A stretch of 64,000 nucleotides of DNA from Acinetobacter pittii ANC 4050 (GCF_000399685.1 NZ_KB976987.1:1689184-1753183); one strand, 5' to 3'. Positions 7,776 through 17,156 are shown, counted from the first letter of the stretch. The notes: generated from the letters alone by a model not told the origin. Numbers and translations are program-made.

Positions 7776-8726
7776 TTATTTAACTTTGTGCTTGAACGCC
7801 ACAATACGAATCTGCTTTGGATCGTAGACGCGTTCCCAGTTGGTATCAGTTGAAAGACCTGCATTATTCGGTGCGACACCCATTGCACCAGCCCACTTGA
7901 TACCACGAGGATGCAAGACAAAGTGACGGCGGTTAATGAGAATATCCGCACCTGCAAGACTGTCTCGGTCAGTCTCAACGCCTACAGGAGCACCGATATC
8001 CTGAAAGCCTATAGCGCCTTGCCCGAACAGGAATGATGTGAATACATCACCATCAACTGGCATACCGTCATCGACAATCACACGGCGGTCCATGAAAGTT
8101 TTATAGAGCACCACGCCATCTGCATCACGTACGGTTTCAATCAAGCCCTGTTTGGCTAGTGCAGCCATGGTCGCCGAATGCATGGCAATAGCCGTTAATT
8201 TATCGACTGCATCCCCTAGCTTGTAAGACGCATCAATAAATGAAACACCATCAATAACTGCCGCGGCTCCAGTACCAGCAGAGATGTCATGTGTATTGCT
8301 TGCCATACTTGCTGAACCGAACACTCCTTTAAGAGTATTCACGGTAAAGCCTTGGAATTCACGTGCCCAGTAATCAGCCACCAGATCACCAACTGCGCCA
8401 AGTGGGTCATCCCCAGATAAAGCTTTTGCGAGATCATTGGCACCCCAAGCCTTACCACGTGCATGTAAAATGGCAATATCCTGACCCGCGGCAATGTTGT
8501 TTACAGTTAAAGGTGTCGCATCTGAAAGTACTTCAGATTCCCCGTCTAAATCGTTCCAGAATGGGATATTTACGGTAGATCCGCCTTGTGTACCGAATGC
8601 AACTTCGACATCCAGCTCCCCTACAATTCCCGACTGCCATAAAGCAGATTTCTTGGCAGTTTTATTTAAAACGTACTGAGTAAATAACTCGGGTACGATT
8701 ACATCAGCAATTTTTGTCTCAGCCAT
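7776..8726 (-). CDS. Major capsid (coat) protein, 316 aa
   Basis: Recognisable coat protein: MAETKIADVIVPELFTQYVL, then GGSTVNIPFWNDLDGESEVL, LAGADILINRRHFVLHPRG near the end, and a C-terminal RVYDPKQIRIVAFKHKV strand. The length is normal for an HK97-fold coat that uses a separate scaffold. It lies 13 bases after the scaffold gene, in the standard scaffold-coat order. It forms the icosahedral shell. Confidence 0.88.
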   Translation of the reverse strand: MAETKIADVIVPELFTQYVLNKTAKKSALWQSGIVGELDVEVAFGTQGGSTVNIPFWNDLDGESEVLSDATPLTVNNIAAGQDIAILHARGKAWGANDLAKALSGDDPLGAVGDLVADYWAREFQGFTVNTLKGVFGSASMASNTHDISAGTGAAAVIDGVSFIDASYKLGDAVDKLTAIAMHSATMAALAKQGLIETVRDADGVVLYKTFMDRRVIVDDGMPVDGDVFTSFLFGQGAIGFQDIGAPVGVETDRDSLAGADILINRRHFVLHPRGIKWAGAMGVAPNNAGLSTDTNWERVYDPKQIRIVAFKHKVK

Positions 8727-8739
8727 TAGGCTTTACTCC

Positions 8740-9495
8740 TTAAAGATTAATATCGTGTTTTGCAGCCAGCTCTTTAGCTAGCTGCGGATTTTCATTTCGT
8801 AATTGGGCAAGTTTGGTCAGGTTCACCGAACCATCTGGTTTTGTGATATCGACCTGTCCTTTTGTATTGGTGCTACCAGGTGAACCAGTTCCATTTGCTT
8901 TAGGCCAGAAATAAGGCTTTTGTTCACGTAAGGTTTCCACCCATTCTTTTGGTGATAACGGCGTCTTACCGTCTTTACCAATGATTACTTCACCTTGTGT
9001 ATCGACTGCTACGGCCTTACCGTTTTCATCGAGTACAAATTTAGAATGGGCAAGGAATGCAATATCTGCGGTTGCTTCCGGCAAAGCCTCTAGTTCTAGA
9101 GCAGCCTGTACAATTTGACTCTGAACCACTGACTGCTTGAACTTGTTGGCATAAGCTTCTGCTTTATCAGCCCGTTCTTTTTCGGCATTGAGTAACTTCT
9201 CATGCTGTTCACGCATCTTCTCGGTGCGCTTCTGGATGACTTCTTCAATCTTGCCTTCAGCAATCAGTTTTGATTCTTCGTCCTGATTGGATTTATCAAG
9301 TAGAACTTTGATTGCATCCAAATCCAGCCCATCAACTTTGCCTTTTAATGAAGTTAATTCATCTTTAAGGGCCTTCTTATCGTTGATAAGCTCCGAATTT
9401 TTTTCCTTGAGGCCTTTGACGGCTTCATCTACTGCAGCTTGAATCGCCGCTTTAACTTCAGGGTTTTCCAAATCAATCTTGTTTTCATCAGACAT
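8740..9495 (-). CDS. Capsid scaffolding protein, 251 aa
   Basis: Start chosen at 9495 (MSDENKIDLENPEVKAAIQA), which has GGAG about 8 bases upstream; the longer frame would run into the terminator hairpin. The protein is acidic with a long coiled coil (about residues 30-120, rich in Lys/Glu/Leu) and a helical basic C-terminus (LAQLRNENPQLAKELAAKH), the coat-binding tail typical of scaffolds. It directs procapsid assembly and is then removed. It sits directly upstream of the coat gene. Confidence 0.82.
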   Translation of the reverse strand: MSDENKIDLENPEVKAAIQAAVDEAVKGLKEKNSELINDKKALKDELTSLKGKVDGLDLDAIKVLLDKSNQDEESKLIAEGKIEEVIQKRTEKMREQHEKLLNAEKERADKAEAYANKFKQSVVQSQIVQAALELEALPEATADIAFLAHSKFVLDENGKAVAVDTQGEVIIGKDGKTPLSPKEWVETLREQKPYFWPKANGTGSPGSTNTKGQVDITKPDGSVNLTKLAQLRNENPQLAKELAAKHDINL

Positions 9496-9561
9496 AAATA
9501 ATCTCCTAGAGATACCGCTTAGCGGGTTTACTTGTGGAACCTTCTGCTTAGCTTCAGGCAA

Positions 9562-9586
9562 TAAAAAAGCGTCCCTAAGGACGCTT
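9562..9586 (-). terminator. Strong leftward terminator between AraC cargo and scaffold
   Basis: AAGCGTCC-ctaa-GGACGCTT with A6 on the left. It would stop transcripts of the AraC gene before the scaffold gene, and also late transcripts unless they are antiterminated. Confidence 0.7.
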
Positions 9587-9700
9587 CGCTTGATCTTTAA
9601 AACTGTTTCTCTAAATATAGCTATACAGCTTTATTTTTAAATAATTTATTACGCATCTTCATCACTCATATTTAGTGAATAGTGAAAGCCAAAAAACTTA

Positions 9701-10477
9701 CTAATTTTCAGTATTAACATTATTAAAGTAGCGGGTCGGAGTTGTGCCGATATGCTGACGAAAAAAAATGATAAATGCACTATCACTAGTAAAGTCAAGT
9801 TGCTGAGCTACCTGACTTATTCGCTGGCCTTCTGCTAACATTTCCATAGCCTTTAACAGTCGCCATTGCTGTCTCCAGCTTTGATAGTTCATCCCAGTAT
9901 CTCGAATAAATATTCGACTAATTGTGCGTTCACACCCTCCCACCATTTGAGCTAGTTGGCCTAAACGTGGAGGTAACTCGCCCATACGAACTCTGTCTAG
10001 CCATAAATCAAGGCGTGCGTCTGAAGGATATAATAATTGCCAGTTTTCACTTCGTGCTGCCTGTATTTCCTCACAAAAGACCGAGATTAGACTCATCTGT
10101 TGTTCTGCTTTCATTCCCCATGGCCAGAATGCCATTCTTTCTATAACTTCAAAAAATAAGGAATTCACCTCAAAAATTTTTAATGGTAGCTCTGGTAGTG
10201 GCAGTTTGGGTGAAAAGTACAAGGATCGATAAGCTAACACGCCACGCATTATGGCACGATGAGTAGTACCACCTGGTATCCAGACTGCACGGCGTGGAGG
10301 AAGCAAGCAAACCGTTTTATCTAATTCAATTGTGATACTCCCAACGGCCGAAAAAAGTAGCTGATGACGAAGATGCCTGTGCAGACCTGAATCGTGTGTG
10401 CCCATATCAGATGCAATACCAACTACAAGTTCTTCAAAAATATCTGGATCAAAAACTGTGTCATGAGCAATTTTCAC
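9701..10477 (-). CDS. AraC-family regulator (cargo), 258 aa
   Basis: The N-terminal cupin-type domain (about residues 10-95, with HDSGLHRHLRHQLLFSAVGS and PPRRAVWIPGGTTH) would bind a small molecule. The C-terminal AraC double HTH covers about residues 155-250 (ISQVAQQLDFTSDSAFIIFF, then GTTPTRYF). It is divergent from the MFS pump gene with a 100-base shared promoter region, so it probably controls that pump. It is an intact bacterial-type gene placed between the phage scaffold and MuF genes, with its own terminator. Confidence 0.85.
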   Translation of the reverse strand: MKIAHDTVFDPDIFEELVVGIASDMGTHDSGLHRHLRHQLLFSAVGSITIELDKTVCLLPPRRAVWIPGGTTHRAIMRGVLAYRSLYFSPKLPLPELPLKIFEVNSLFFEVIERMAFWPWGMKAEQQMSLISVFCEEIQAARSENWQLLYPSDARLDLWLDRVRMGELPPRLGQLAQMVGGCERTISRIFIRDTGMNYQSWRQQWRLLKAMEMLAEGQRISQVAQQLDFTSDSAFIIFFRQHIGTTPTRYFNNVNTEN

Positions 10478-10577
10478 TATTTGTCCAATAATTAATATAT
10501 TGAGTCCTAATAATTGTAATCAGACATTCATGTTTTAACAATAATGCCCTCTAATCCCTTTATTATTAAGACGTAGC
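10478..10577. promoter_or_regulatory. Divergent promoter region of AraC and MFS cargo genes
   Basis: AT-rich 100-base gap between two divergent starts. TATTAT-like boxes occur, for example near 10561. It is the likely AraC-family operator, but no clear repeat was identified. Confidence 0.45.
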
Positions 10578-11711
10578 ATGAACTGTAATAGACGACCTCC
10601 ATTGTGGCTATTAACTCTCCTAATTATGTTTCCCCAACTTGTTGAAACTATTTATAGTCCGACATTGCCATACATCTCCAATTCATTTGGTGTGAGTAAT
10701 GAGCAAGCAGCACAAACTCTTTCAGTTTATTTTATTGCCTTTGCTATAGGGGTAGCATTATGGGGATGGTTAAGTGATCATATTGGTCGACGTCCAGCCA
10801 TGCTATCAGGTCTTATCTGTTATGGTGTTGGGTGCTTGTTAGCAATCACAGCCACAGATTTCAAAATATTACTATTGGCCCGAATGATTTCTGCTCTAGG
10901 TGCTGCTGCTGGTTCTATCGTGGTTCAGACCATGCTTCGAGACACCTATGAATCAATACAACTTGCTAGAGTATTTTCTATTATGGGGGCTGCACTAGCG
11001 ATAAGCCCAGTTTTCGGACTTGTGACCGGAGGATGGTTAGTAAGCTTTTTGGGTTATATGGGTGTATTTATTACATTGGCGCTATTAGCCATACTTTTAT
11101 TAGTACTTACCATCATCATTCTTCCCGAAACTCATCCTGCTCAGATAAATAACTCTCGAATAACTAAATTAGCTGTACGCATGGTTCGAGACGGTACACT
11201 CTGGAAAAATGCGTTACTGATCGCGCTATTTAATACGATGATTTTTAGTTACTACAGCCTAGCTCCATTTCTTTTTAATAAAATAGGCTGGAATTCAAAA
11301 ACATATGGTTGGACAGGATTATTATTAGCGATTGCTTCGCTCATTAGCAGTTTACTCAATCGGAAACTATTAGCTTCAAATATTAGCCCAGAAAGATTAG
11401 TACAGCACGCCTGTAACATAGCAATCATATGTGGCCTTATTGCTTGGTCATTGCAAACGACAGCATGGATTTTAATTCCTGTCACCGGAATTGTAATTGC
11501 TTATGGTATTGCAATTCCGAATGTACTTAGTCAATCCTTACATCACTATCGTGAACAAGCAGGTGCGGCAGGTGCTTTATTTGGCCTAACTTACTATTTA
11601 CTGTTAGGAAGCATGTTAGGTCTTGTAGGCCTAGTGCAGCAATTAGGTCTTGTTTTGACAGTATGTGCTTTAGCAACCTTAACATGCAGGCCAACATTAG
11701 AACGAGATTAG
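10578..11711 (+). CDS. Bcr/CflA-type MFS drug efflux transporter (cargo), 377 aa
   Basis: Twelve hydrophobic segments. MFS motif A is at about residues 62-74 (GWLSDHIGRRPAM), a DHA1-type motif C at about 137-151 (ALAISPVFGLVTGGW), and the opening PQLVETIYSPTLPYISNSFG is Bcr/CflA-like. It should export drugs or metabolites by proton antiport at the inner membrane. It runs opposite to the phage late genes and ends 33 bases from the MuF gene, so it uses its own promoter. The substrate cannot be read from sequence. Confidence 0.85.
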   Translation: MNCNRRPPLWLLTLLIMFPQLVETIYSPTLPYISNSFGVSNEQAAQTLSVYFIAFAIGVALWGWLSDHIGRRPAMLSGLICYGVGCLLAITATDFKILLLARMISALGAAAGSIVVQTMLRDTYESIQLARVFSIMGAALAISPVFGLVTGGWLVSFLGYMGVFITLALLAILLLVLTIIILPETHPAQINNSRITKLAVRMVRDGTLWKNALLIALFNTMIFSYYSLAPFLFNKIGWNSKTYGWTGLLLAIASLISSLLNRKLLASNISPERLVQHACNIAIICGLIAWSLQTTAWILIPVTGIVIAYGIAIPNVLSQSLHHYREQAGAAGALFGLTYYLLLGSMLGLVGLVQQLGLVLTVCALATLTCRPTLERD

Positions 11712-11744
11712 TAGAAACAAATGACTAAATACTGTCTTATATAT

Positions 11745-12848
11745 TCATATGCCCAATTCCTTGAATTTCCTCTCATCTAATATTCTCAACTCATCCAAGT
11801 TATATAAACGTCCCTCCGGGTCAAAGAATTTATCAAAAGCAAACCTACCTTCTTTGTAGAGCTTAAAACGCTTTGGCCCCAACCACTCTCTTTGAAAGAA
11901 ATCATCTGTTTTCTCAAAGAACTCCTTGAATGTTGTATTCGCATCTAGCTGGCCAATCAACTGATCACGCTCATCTTTGGGGATATCTTTCACTCTTCGC
12001 TCATCCATCACAAAAGGACGTTGTCCGACCAATTGTCCATCTTTCTCAACTGGAACTAAAATACTACGGCAATTTGGATGTAACGGCGGCACACGTTTAG
12101 CAGGGTCGTTTATTTCCCAAACTGAACCATCCAAAGATGCACAAAGTTTTGAAGTCCTTCCATCCAGCGTTGCAACCAATCGAACATATTCAAAACCAAT
12201 CTGGTTAAAGCTATTAAGATAAGCTTGATTCGCGACATGGCTACGTACAGTCCTCACAGTACGATCGATATCAGATTTAGAAGTCCTTAATAGACCATCC
12301 TCAAAATTAAGACGCTTGGTACCACGAATACGCTGAACAATTTCTTGATTCGTTTTACCTGAGCTAATTCCATCACGAATAGTATATTCAACTTTCTGGC
12401 GAGCTGTTTCAGCAATCTTGGAAAGTAGATCATCAACTAATGCTCCGCCAACTAAAGGAACCTTTCTAGCTGCTGAATATAGCTTTTCACCGTTTGGCTT
12501 TTTAATCTTGCCACCGTATAGCTTAGCTGTGTAATTCGCTTCATATACAGCCAATGCTGTAGCAGATACGGCGAAGGCTTCTGGCAATGAAGTATTTATT
12601 GCAGCAAACCATTGAGAGATTAAATCCCGAATCTCTTTTAGGCTTGTCGTGGTGTACTGGCCACCAGCAAGAGCAGCCTTTTCTGAATCATTTAACTCAT
12701 CTAATAAATCCCGAAGCTTTGCCAGCATTGCAGTCGACTCATCATTAAAGATCTTTAGTAACTCATTCACTGAATGAGAAGAAGCCCGATACAAATATGC
12801 CTGATGTTGTGTAAGTACTTCGATCAACGTTTTATCTTTTGAAGTCAT
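11745..12848 (-). CDS. MuF / SPP1 gp7-like head morphogenesis protein, 367 aa
   Basis: A helical N-terminal part is followed by the conserved MuF core (about residues 195-265: TVRSHVANQAYLNSFNQIGF, LDGRTSKLCASLDG, then VPPLHPNCRSILVPV). The Cys, HPNC and arginine residues of the family are present. A few copies sit inside procapsids near the portal. The gene is 9 bases after the portal gene, the classical order. Confidence 0.85.
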   Translation of the reverse strand: MTSKDKTLIEVLTQHQAYLYRASSHSVNELLKIFNDESTAMLAKLRDLLDELNDSEKAALAGGQYTTTSLKEIRDLISQWFAAINTSLPEAFAVSATALAVYEANYTAKLYGGKIKKPNGEKLYSAARKVPLVGGALVDDLLSKIAETARQKVEYTIRDGISSGKTNQEIVQRIRGTKRLNFEDGLLRTSKSDIDRTVRTVRSHVANQAYLNSFNQIGFEYVRLVATLDGRTSKLCASLDGSVWEINDPAKRVPPLHPNCRSILVPVEKDGQLVGQRPFVMDERRVKDIPKDERDQLIGQLDANTTFKEFFEKTDDFFQREWLGPKRFKLYKEGRFAFDKFFDPEGRLYNLDELRILDERKFKELGI

Positions 12849-12857
12849 TTAACACCT

Positions 12858-14198
12858 CTACAACGGCAAACTATCTCGCTCACCTTCAACCCGTTTCAAC
12901 TCTTCTTGAAAATCATGAGCTGGTAGCTTTCCAGTAGCGATATATTCCCAATACGTCTGGAATGAATTCTTTCCAGCAATAGCACCTTCATAAAGTTGTT
13001 TAGCAAGATTGATGTCGTATTGCTGAACAATAAACTCAGGCTCCACTGTAAAAGAGTATTTTGATGGGTCCAGCTTTAACCATTGGGCAGCATATTTGAT
13101 TGCCTGCTCAATAGCAGCAGCTGCACACGTCACAATACTATGTAGACTTGCTTGCTGGTCATCCTGACGGGCACGGCGCGCTTCACCTGACTCTTGTGTA
13201 TTGGTATCAATGACTTTTGCACCGGCTTCTAATGCTGCGTTCTTTTGAGCATCCATTTCCTGTTTAGTTAGCTCAATGCCACTACCTGATATTTCCAAAT
13301 AACCACACTGAGATTCGCTAGGTAAACTCCAGACAGCCATCACACCAGTGACACTAATGTCCTCATCACCTTCTAAGCCGTTAATCCAAGGCTGAGGGTG
13401 TGCGGTATGGTGAAGTGATTGAAAGTAATCCGCACTAAGCTGGTAACTTTTAAGCGCGGCTTTTGCCATAGTTAAAAGCGGAATAGTTCCAACATCTGGA
13501 GAATTGTCTGTGGTGCCACAGAAAACAAACGGTGTAAACGAAAGCTGATTACCGCCAAGATCCGGAGTTTTATCTTCTTGAGTAGAGCCATCAAATAAAC
13601 GGACAGTTAAAGCACCTTCCTGCATAGCTAAAACGCGGTGGACCGTCTTTGTATTATGGCCAAACTCATCTTCACTATTATCAAACTGCTCCTCGAGCAC
13701 TAATAGTTTTAGATCCTTACGGCCACCAATGCTGTTTTCCTTCCAGTTAATGATAGATAAGGCATCATATAGAGCGAAGTAAGGCACGCCGTTAGCATCA
13801 ACATCGACAAGCAAACCACAGCGACCATATTCCAGTAACTCTAGGCAAATACGAATAAAAAGTTGTTTTAACCCAAATCCGTCATTGGTTGCATTCTCTA
13901 TAAGCCCTTTTAATAAAGTACTTTCAATTACAATATTAGGTTCAAGCTTAGAAACCAGACCAATCATCGTACGCAATGAGTCTTGAACCCATAATGGATA
14001 CTGAGCACGACTGAGATAAGCTTTATAAATCTCTCCAGTGGTATCTCCCTGCTTTTCAGCCTCAATCATCCCTGCAGATTTAGGAAGATACTTGGTTTGT
14101 GCCTGTTTAATCTGCTCTTCGCCAGCAACGGCGTCACGCATAACCAACCAGCTTTTTTGTGCAGCAATATACTGCGGATGTTTATCAGTAACTGCCAT
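12858..14198 (-). CDS. Portal protein (DUF4055 type), 446 aa
   Basis: The N-terminus (HPQYIAAQKSWLVMRDAVAG and KYLPKSAGM) and the middle (FTPFVFCGTTDNSPDVGTIP, then LHHTAHPQPWINGL) match the DUF4055 portal family. It would form the dodecameric DNA channel and docking point for terminase. The length is normal. It lies between the large terminase and the MuF gene. Confidence 0.85.
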   Translation of the reverse strand: MAVTDKHPQYIAAQKSWLVMRDAVAGEEQIKQAQTKYLPKSAGMIEAEKQGDTTGEIYKAYLSRAQYPLWVQDSLRTMIGLVSKLEPNIVIESTLLKGLIENATNDGFGLKQLFIRICLELLEYGRCGLLVDVDANGVPYFALYDALSIINWKENSIGGRKDLKLLVLEEQFDNSEDEFGHNTKTVHRVLAMQEGALTVRLFDGSTQEDKTPDLGGNQLSFTPFVFCGTTDNSPDVGTIPLLTMAKAALKSYQLSADYFQSLHHTAHPQPWINGLEGDEDISVTGVMAVWSLPSESQCGYLEISGSGIELTKQEMDAQKNAALEAGAKVIDTNTQESGEARRARQDDQQASLHSIVTCAAAAIEQAIKYAAQWLKLDPSKYSFTVEPEFIVQQYDINLAKQLYEGAIAGKNSFQTYWEYIATGKLPAHDFQEELKRVEGERDSLPL

Positions 14199-14216
14199 AA
14201 AAACACCAATAAAAAA

Positions 14217-14232
14217 GCACCTGTAAAGGTGC
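14217..14232 (-). terminator. Hairpin GCACCT-gtaa-AGGTGC after terminase
   Basis: Perfect 6-bp stem with A6 on the left, between the large terminase and portal genes. Confidence 0.6.
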
Positions 14233-14237
14233 GTTGT

Positions 14238-15530
14238 TTAACGAGAAAAACCAGCGATTGTGCGCCGTTTAAATACTTTCTGAATGATGATTGGGAATCG
14301 CTTAGCTAACGGGTAACCTCCAGCATCACCCACATGGTCCAAGCCAGCGCTTTTATCTGGCATTCCAAAGTCATCATAAACCTGCTGTTCTAAAGTTGCG
14401 GTAAAGTTTGGACATTTGTTTGTGTTCACTTTTAGGTGTCGTTCACCGTCCGCATTAAGGATCTGGGCATTCACAGCATTAATTCGATCTTTAATGCCTG
14501 GGTTGACGCCATTCACTTCAACCTTAAAACCATTTTTCTTTAAAATTGCATGATCAGATTCACTGAAGTTTTTTGATGATGTTGCCTGACCTGAGGCATC
14601 TGGAATAACGGTAATATCATGATCTGGAAAGCGTTCATTAATCAATTGACACATGGTCGGTGTGTCTCTCACTCCAACCAGCTCATCCAGCGCTCTTGGC
14701 TTGCCTTCTCTTATGACATAAACCACCGCTGCCATTTTTAGAACGTTAAAGTCCATTCCAATTAGTAACGGCTCACCTTCCTTAATTTCTTCATCAGTAT
14801 GATTTAGTATCCGGTCAAAATCTGGATATACAGCACCACTCGTTAAGTTGACAAACTGCCCCCTTAGATAAGCTGAAATCAATCGAGGAGGATATGACTC
14901 ATAAAGCGATGAAATATAATCATCTGGAAGGTTAGCTTCATTGTCATAGGTTGAAGCCTGAATCATTCCATAAAGCTTACGTTTAGCCTCTGATTTATTT
15001 GCCTCTTTAACGAATTGTTCGTAGGTAAATTTAAAGCCTTCAGGTGTTGTAGCCACATCAATACCGTTGAGCAAACCAGCTTGCTTGTAACGCATACGTG
15101 CGATGATCTTACGCCAAGCCTGTTGTGCTTTGACTTTGGCCATGACATCTAGCTCATCAATCAAGGCATGACCGATTTTAAAACCTACAATTGTTGCTGG
15201 TTTCTCCATAGATCGACAGATGATAGTCGTTCGATACTGTCGGCCATAATAGATATCCACCTCTTTATTGGTTTCATAGACCTTGGTTTTAAGTCCCCAA
15301 TCGAAAGCTACCTCATCAATTGTTGGAAAGAAAATATCCCGAATCTGGGGGTAAGTAGGAGCAAAATAACCTAAAGGTACCTTGGGAAACTCCCAAGCTT
15401 TATTACACAAACTAGAGCAACCCACCCAAGTCTTACCAGATCCAAAGCCCGCCACAAATGCACGAAACTTTTTCTCCATCTGTAAAAAATTAGCCTGAGG
15501 TACATTCAGCGTCGGATTGATGTTCGGCAT
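14238..15530 (-). CDS. Terminase large subunit, 430 aa
   Basis: The packaging motor. The N-terminal ATPase domain has Walker A at about residues 28-34 (GFGSGKT) and Walker B at HALIDELD (about 125-132). The C-terminal RNase H-like nuclease half contains LLIGMDFNVLKMAAVVYVI (about 240), and HVGDAGGYPLAKRFP lies near the end. I prefer the ATG at 15530 (MPNINPTL); an ATG at 15545 in frame is the alternative. Neither has a strong Shine-Dalgarno, fitting coupled translation from the overlapping small subunit gene. Confidence 0.9.
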   Translation of the reverse strand: MPNINPTLNVPQANFLQMEKKFRAFVAGFGSGKTWVGCSSLCNKAWEFPKVPLGYFAPTYPQIRDIFFPTIDEVAFDWGLKTKVYETNKEVDIYYGRQYRTTIICRSMEKPATIVGFKIGHALIDELDVMAKVKAQQAWRKIIARMRYKQAGLLNGIDVATTPEGFKFTYEQFVKEANKSEAKRKLYGMIQASTYDNEANLPDDYISSLYESYPPRLISAYLRGQFVNLTSGAVYPDFDRILNHTDEEIKEGEPLLIGMDFNVLKMAAVVYVIREGKPRALDELVGVRDTPTMCQLINERFPDHDITVIPDASGQATSSKNFSESDHAILKKNGFKVEVNGVNPGIKDRINAVNAQILNADGERHLKVNTNKCPNFTATLEQQVYDDFGMPDKSAGLDHVGDAGGYPLAKRFPIIIQKVFKRRTIAGFSR

Positions 15531-16008
15531 CTTTTTTACTCGCATCTACAACTTGAATGGTTACTTTTACTGGTGTTGGATCGTCAGCACCTTCGCCGTC
15601 ACCATTTCTGATTTTTTCGATCTCAAGCTGCTTTAATTCAAGATCCAGCAATTGCGCTGAATGACCATGCATTTCATCCTTCACCTGCTTAATGATGTTT
15701 TGCTTAATGACCTTGTTCTTGGTTGTGTCATACATCTTCTGCAGTTCATTAATACGAAATGACTTATTGGCCAGAGGAATATCAAAAATATTGTTCCTAA
15801 ATTCCTCACGTGTCTTTTCAAACAGTAACTTAAATTTCTTACTTAGATTTTTTCCAGCGGCTTTAGTTGGATCGTAAAGTTGTACCTGTTTACGATCAAT
15901 TTCAATGTTAAATTCTTGCTTGACAGCATCTGCAACCTGTTGAGGGGTATCCATGCATGCAAGAGCTTGAACAATATAAATTTTCACTTGTTCTTTTAAT
16001 GCAGCCAT
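15490..16008 (-). CDS. Terminase small subunit (DUF2280 type), 172 aa
   Basis: The N-terminal helix-turn-helix region (VADAVKQEFNIEIDRKQVQLYDPTKA, about residues 24-50, quoted in part) and a coiled middle fit DUF2280, which serves as small terminase in Acinetobacter-type phages. It recognises the packaging site. The C-terminal tail is acidic and overlaps the large subunit gene by 41 bases. Confidence 0.75.
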   Translation of the reverse strand: MAALKEQVKIYIVQALACMDTPQQVADAVKQEFNIEIDRKQVQLYDPTKAAGKNLSKKFKLLFEKTREEFRNNIFDIPLANKSFRINELQKMYDTTKNKVIKQNIIKQVKDEMHGHSAQLLDLELKQLEIEKIRNGDGEGADDPTPVKVTIQVVDASKKDAEHQSDAECTSG

Positions 16009-16053
16009 ACCCCTACCTTTGTCTAGCTACGTCTAGCAAAATAGACAAAAAAA

Positions 16054-16069
16054 TGAGCCAGAAGGCTCA
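16054..16069 (-). terminator. Hairpin TGAGCC-agaa-GGCTCA
   Basis: Perfect 6-bp stem with A7 on the left. It overlaps the end of the metallopeptidase-like gene and precedes the small terminase. Confidence 0.6.
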
Positions 16070-16714
16070 ATTGATTACACAGTTTCCGCAGCATTTTGAT
16101 ATATCTAAATCAGAAACAAACGGCGGGTTTTTAGCGACTTCAATAAGCCGCTTAACGTTTTCATTTGCACCCCAACGTTTAACAACACCGATAAACTCTT
16201 CCACATCGTGACCAGCTAAATAGTGCTTTGGTAAGCCAGTATGATCACTATAAATAATCTCACCGTCTTCATCACGCTCAACGCCAATGTGGTAGAGCTC
16301 ATGCTCAAGCAAAGCACAAAACTCACTATCATTGGCTTTATCGCAAAAGGTAGCGTCGATAGTGATTAAGTATGTTGGCACAAATCCGAACCAATCGCGC
16401 ATTTGCTGTTCTTGTCGAGCTTTCTTCCACCCGCCTTGGTTGAACATCACCTTTTCGCATTGGCCTAGTACTATGCGTTTTTTAGCTACACATGCAGATG
16501 ATGCCCATGCACAAGCTAGAAACTCTTCATTATCATGAAGCAGCTCAGCAATATGGTCGTGATCAGGGTTATGTAATGGTCCACCAATAGTTAAAAAGTT
16601 TTTAATTACCCAGTTCATTAAATCAGGTGCGGGAGCTAATCTAATTGCCTCATCCTCTTCGGCTTTATCAATCAACTCCTGTGGAGGAAATGGTCTGATC
16701 TGATCCATCTTCAA
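16067..16714 (-). CDS. Putative phage metallopeptidase, 215 aa
   Basis: Contains HELYH (about residue 133) with upstream WFGFVPTYLITIDATF and downstream GHDVEEFIGVVKRWG, the pattern of the putative phage metallopeptidase family that often precedes terminase genes. No signal peptide is present. It overlaps the upstream endonuclease-like gene by 47 bases. Its function in phages is unknown; a zinc-dependent peptidase is inferred from the motif. Confidence 0.7.
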   Translation of the reverse strand: MKMDQIRPFPPQELIDKAEEDEAIRLAPAPDLMNWVIKNFLTIGGPLHNPDHDHIAELLHDNEEFLACAWASSACVAKKRIVLGQCEKVMFNQGGWKKARQEQQMRDWFGFVPTYLITIDATFCDKANDSEFCALLEHELYHIGVERDEDGEIIYSDHTGLPKHYLAGHDVEEFIGVVKRWGANENVKRLIEVAKNPPFVSDLDISKCCGNCVIN

Positions 16715-17105
16715 TTCTCGCTAATTCACTTTTAATCCAGTTGATTGCATAACCTGATTCAATTTGGTGGGGCTCTAGACGTTCGAATTTATATCCCTTA
16801 TCCAAAGCAAGATCATATTTACCCATTGCATTTGCAATTTTTCGCCCACCTCGACCAACTGACCAAGGACTGCCAGCAATTTCTATAAGAAGATTCAACT
16901 TCACAATATAAAAATCGAACCGCCAATTCTTGGTAGATTCAAATTGAAATTTTCGTCGATAGCCAATTAGATTTTCTTCTAGCTCTTGAAATAAGGTTTC
17001 TTCTGCCTCTAAATAATTTTGTTTAGCTTTAGGTAATGGTCTGCTTTTTGGTTTTGTTTTAGGTTCTTTTTTTCTTGTTAGCCAAAAGTAATCTTTACAA
17101 TCCAT
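16668..17105 (-). CDS. PD-(D/E)XK-like endonuclease, 145 aa
   Basis: Core pattern: EETLFQELEENLIGYRRKFQ, then NWRFDFYIVKLNLLIEIAGS, then GYKFERLEP. The Asp of RFDF and the Glu of IEIAG are placed as in very short patch repair or DUF559-like nucleases. It is basic at the N-terminus and has no signal peptide. It has a paralogue in the same prophage at 29.1-29.5 kb. Its location just before terminase suggests a role in DNA processing for packaging, but this is inference. Confidence 0.55.
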   Translation of the reverse strand: MDCKDYFWLTRKKEPKTKPKSRPLPKAKQNYLEAEETLFQELEENLIGYRRKFQFESTKNWRFDFYIVKLNLLIEIAGSPWSVGRGGRKIANAMGKYDLALDKGYKFERLEPHQIESGYAINWIKSELARIEDGSDQTISSTGVD

Positions 17106-17123
17106 AATTAACCCATAAAAAAA

Positions 17124-17137
17124 CCGCCAATAGGCGG
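17124..17137 (-). terminator. Hairpin CCGCC-aata-GGCGG
   Basis: Five-bp GC stem with an A-run on its left, between the 91-aa gene and the endonuclease gene. Confidence 0.5.
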
Positions 17138-17156
17138 CTTTTCAAAATATCAGTAG

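Noticed and set aside
10578..11711. Insertion sequence carrying the AraC/MFS pair
   Set aside because: No transposase, terminal inverted repeats or target duplications were found at its edges; phage recombination is more likely.
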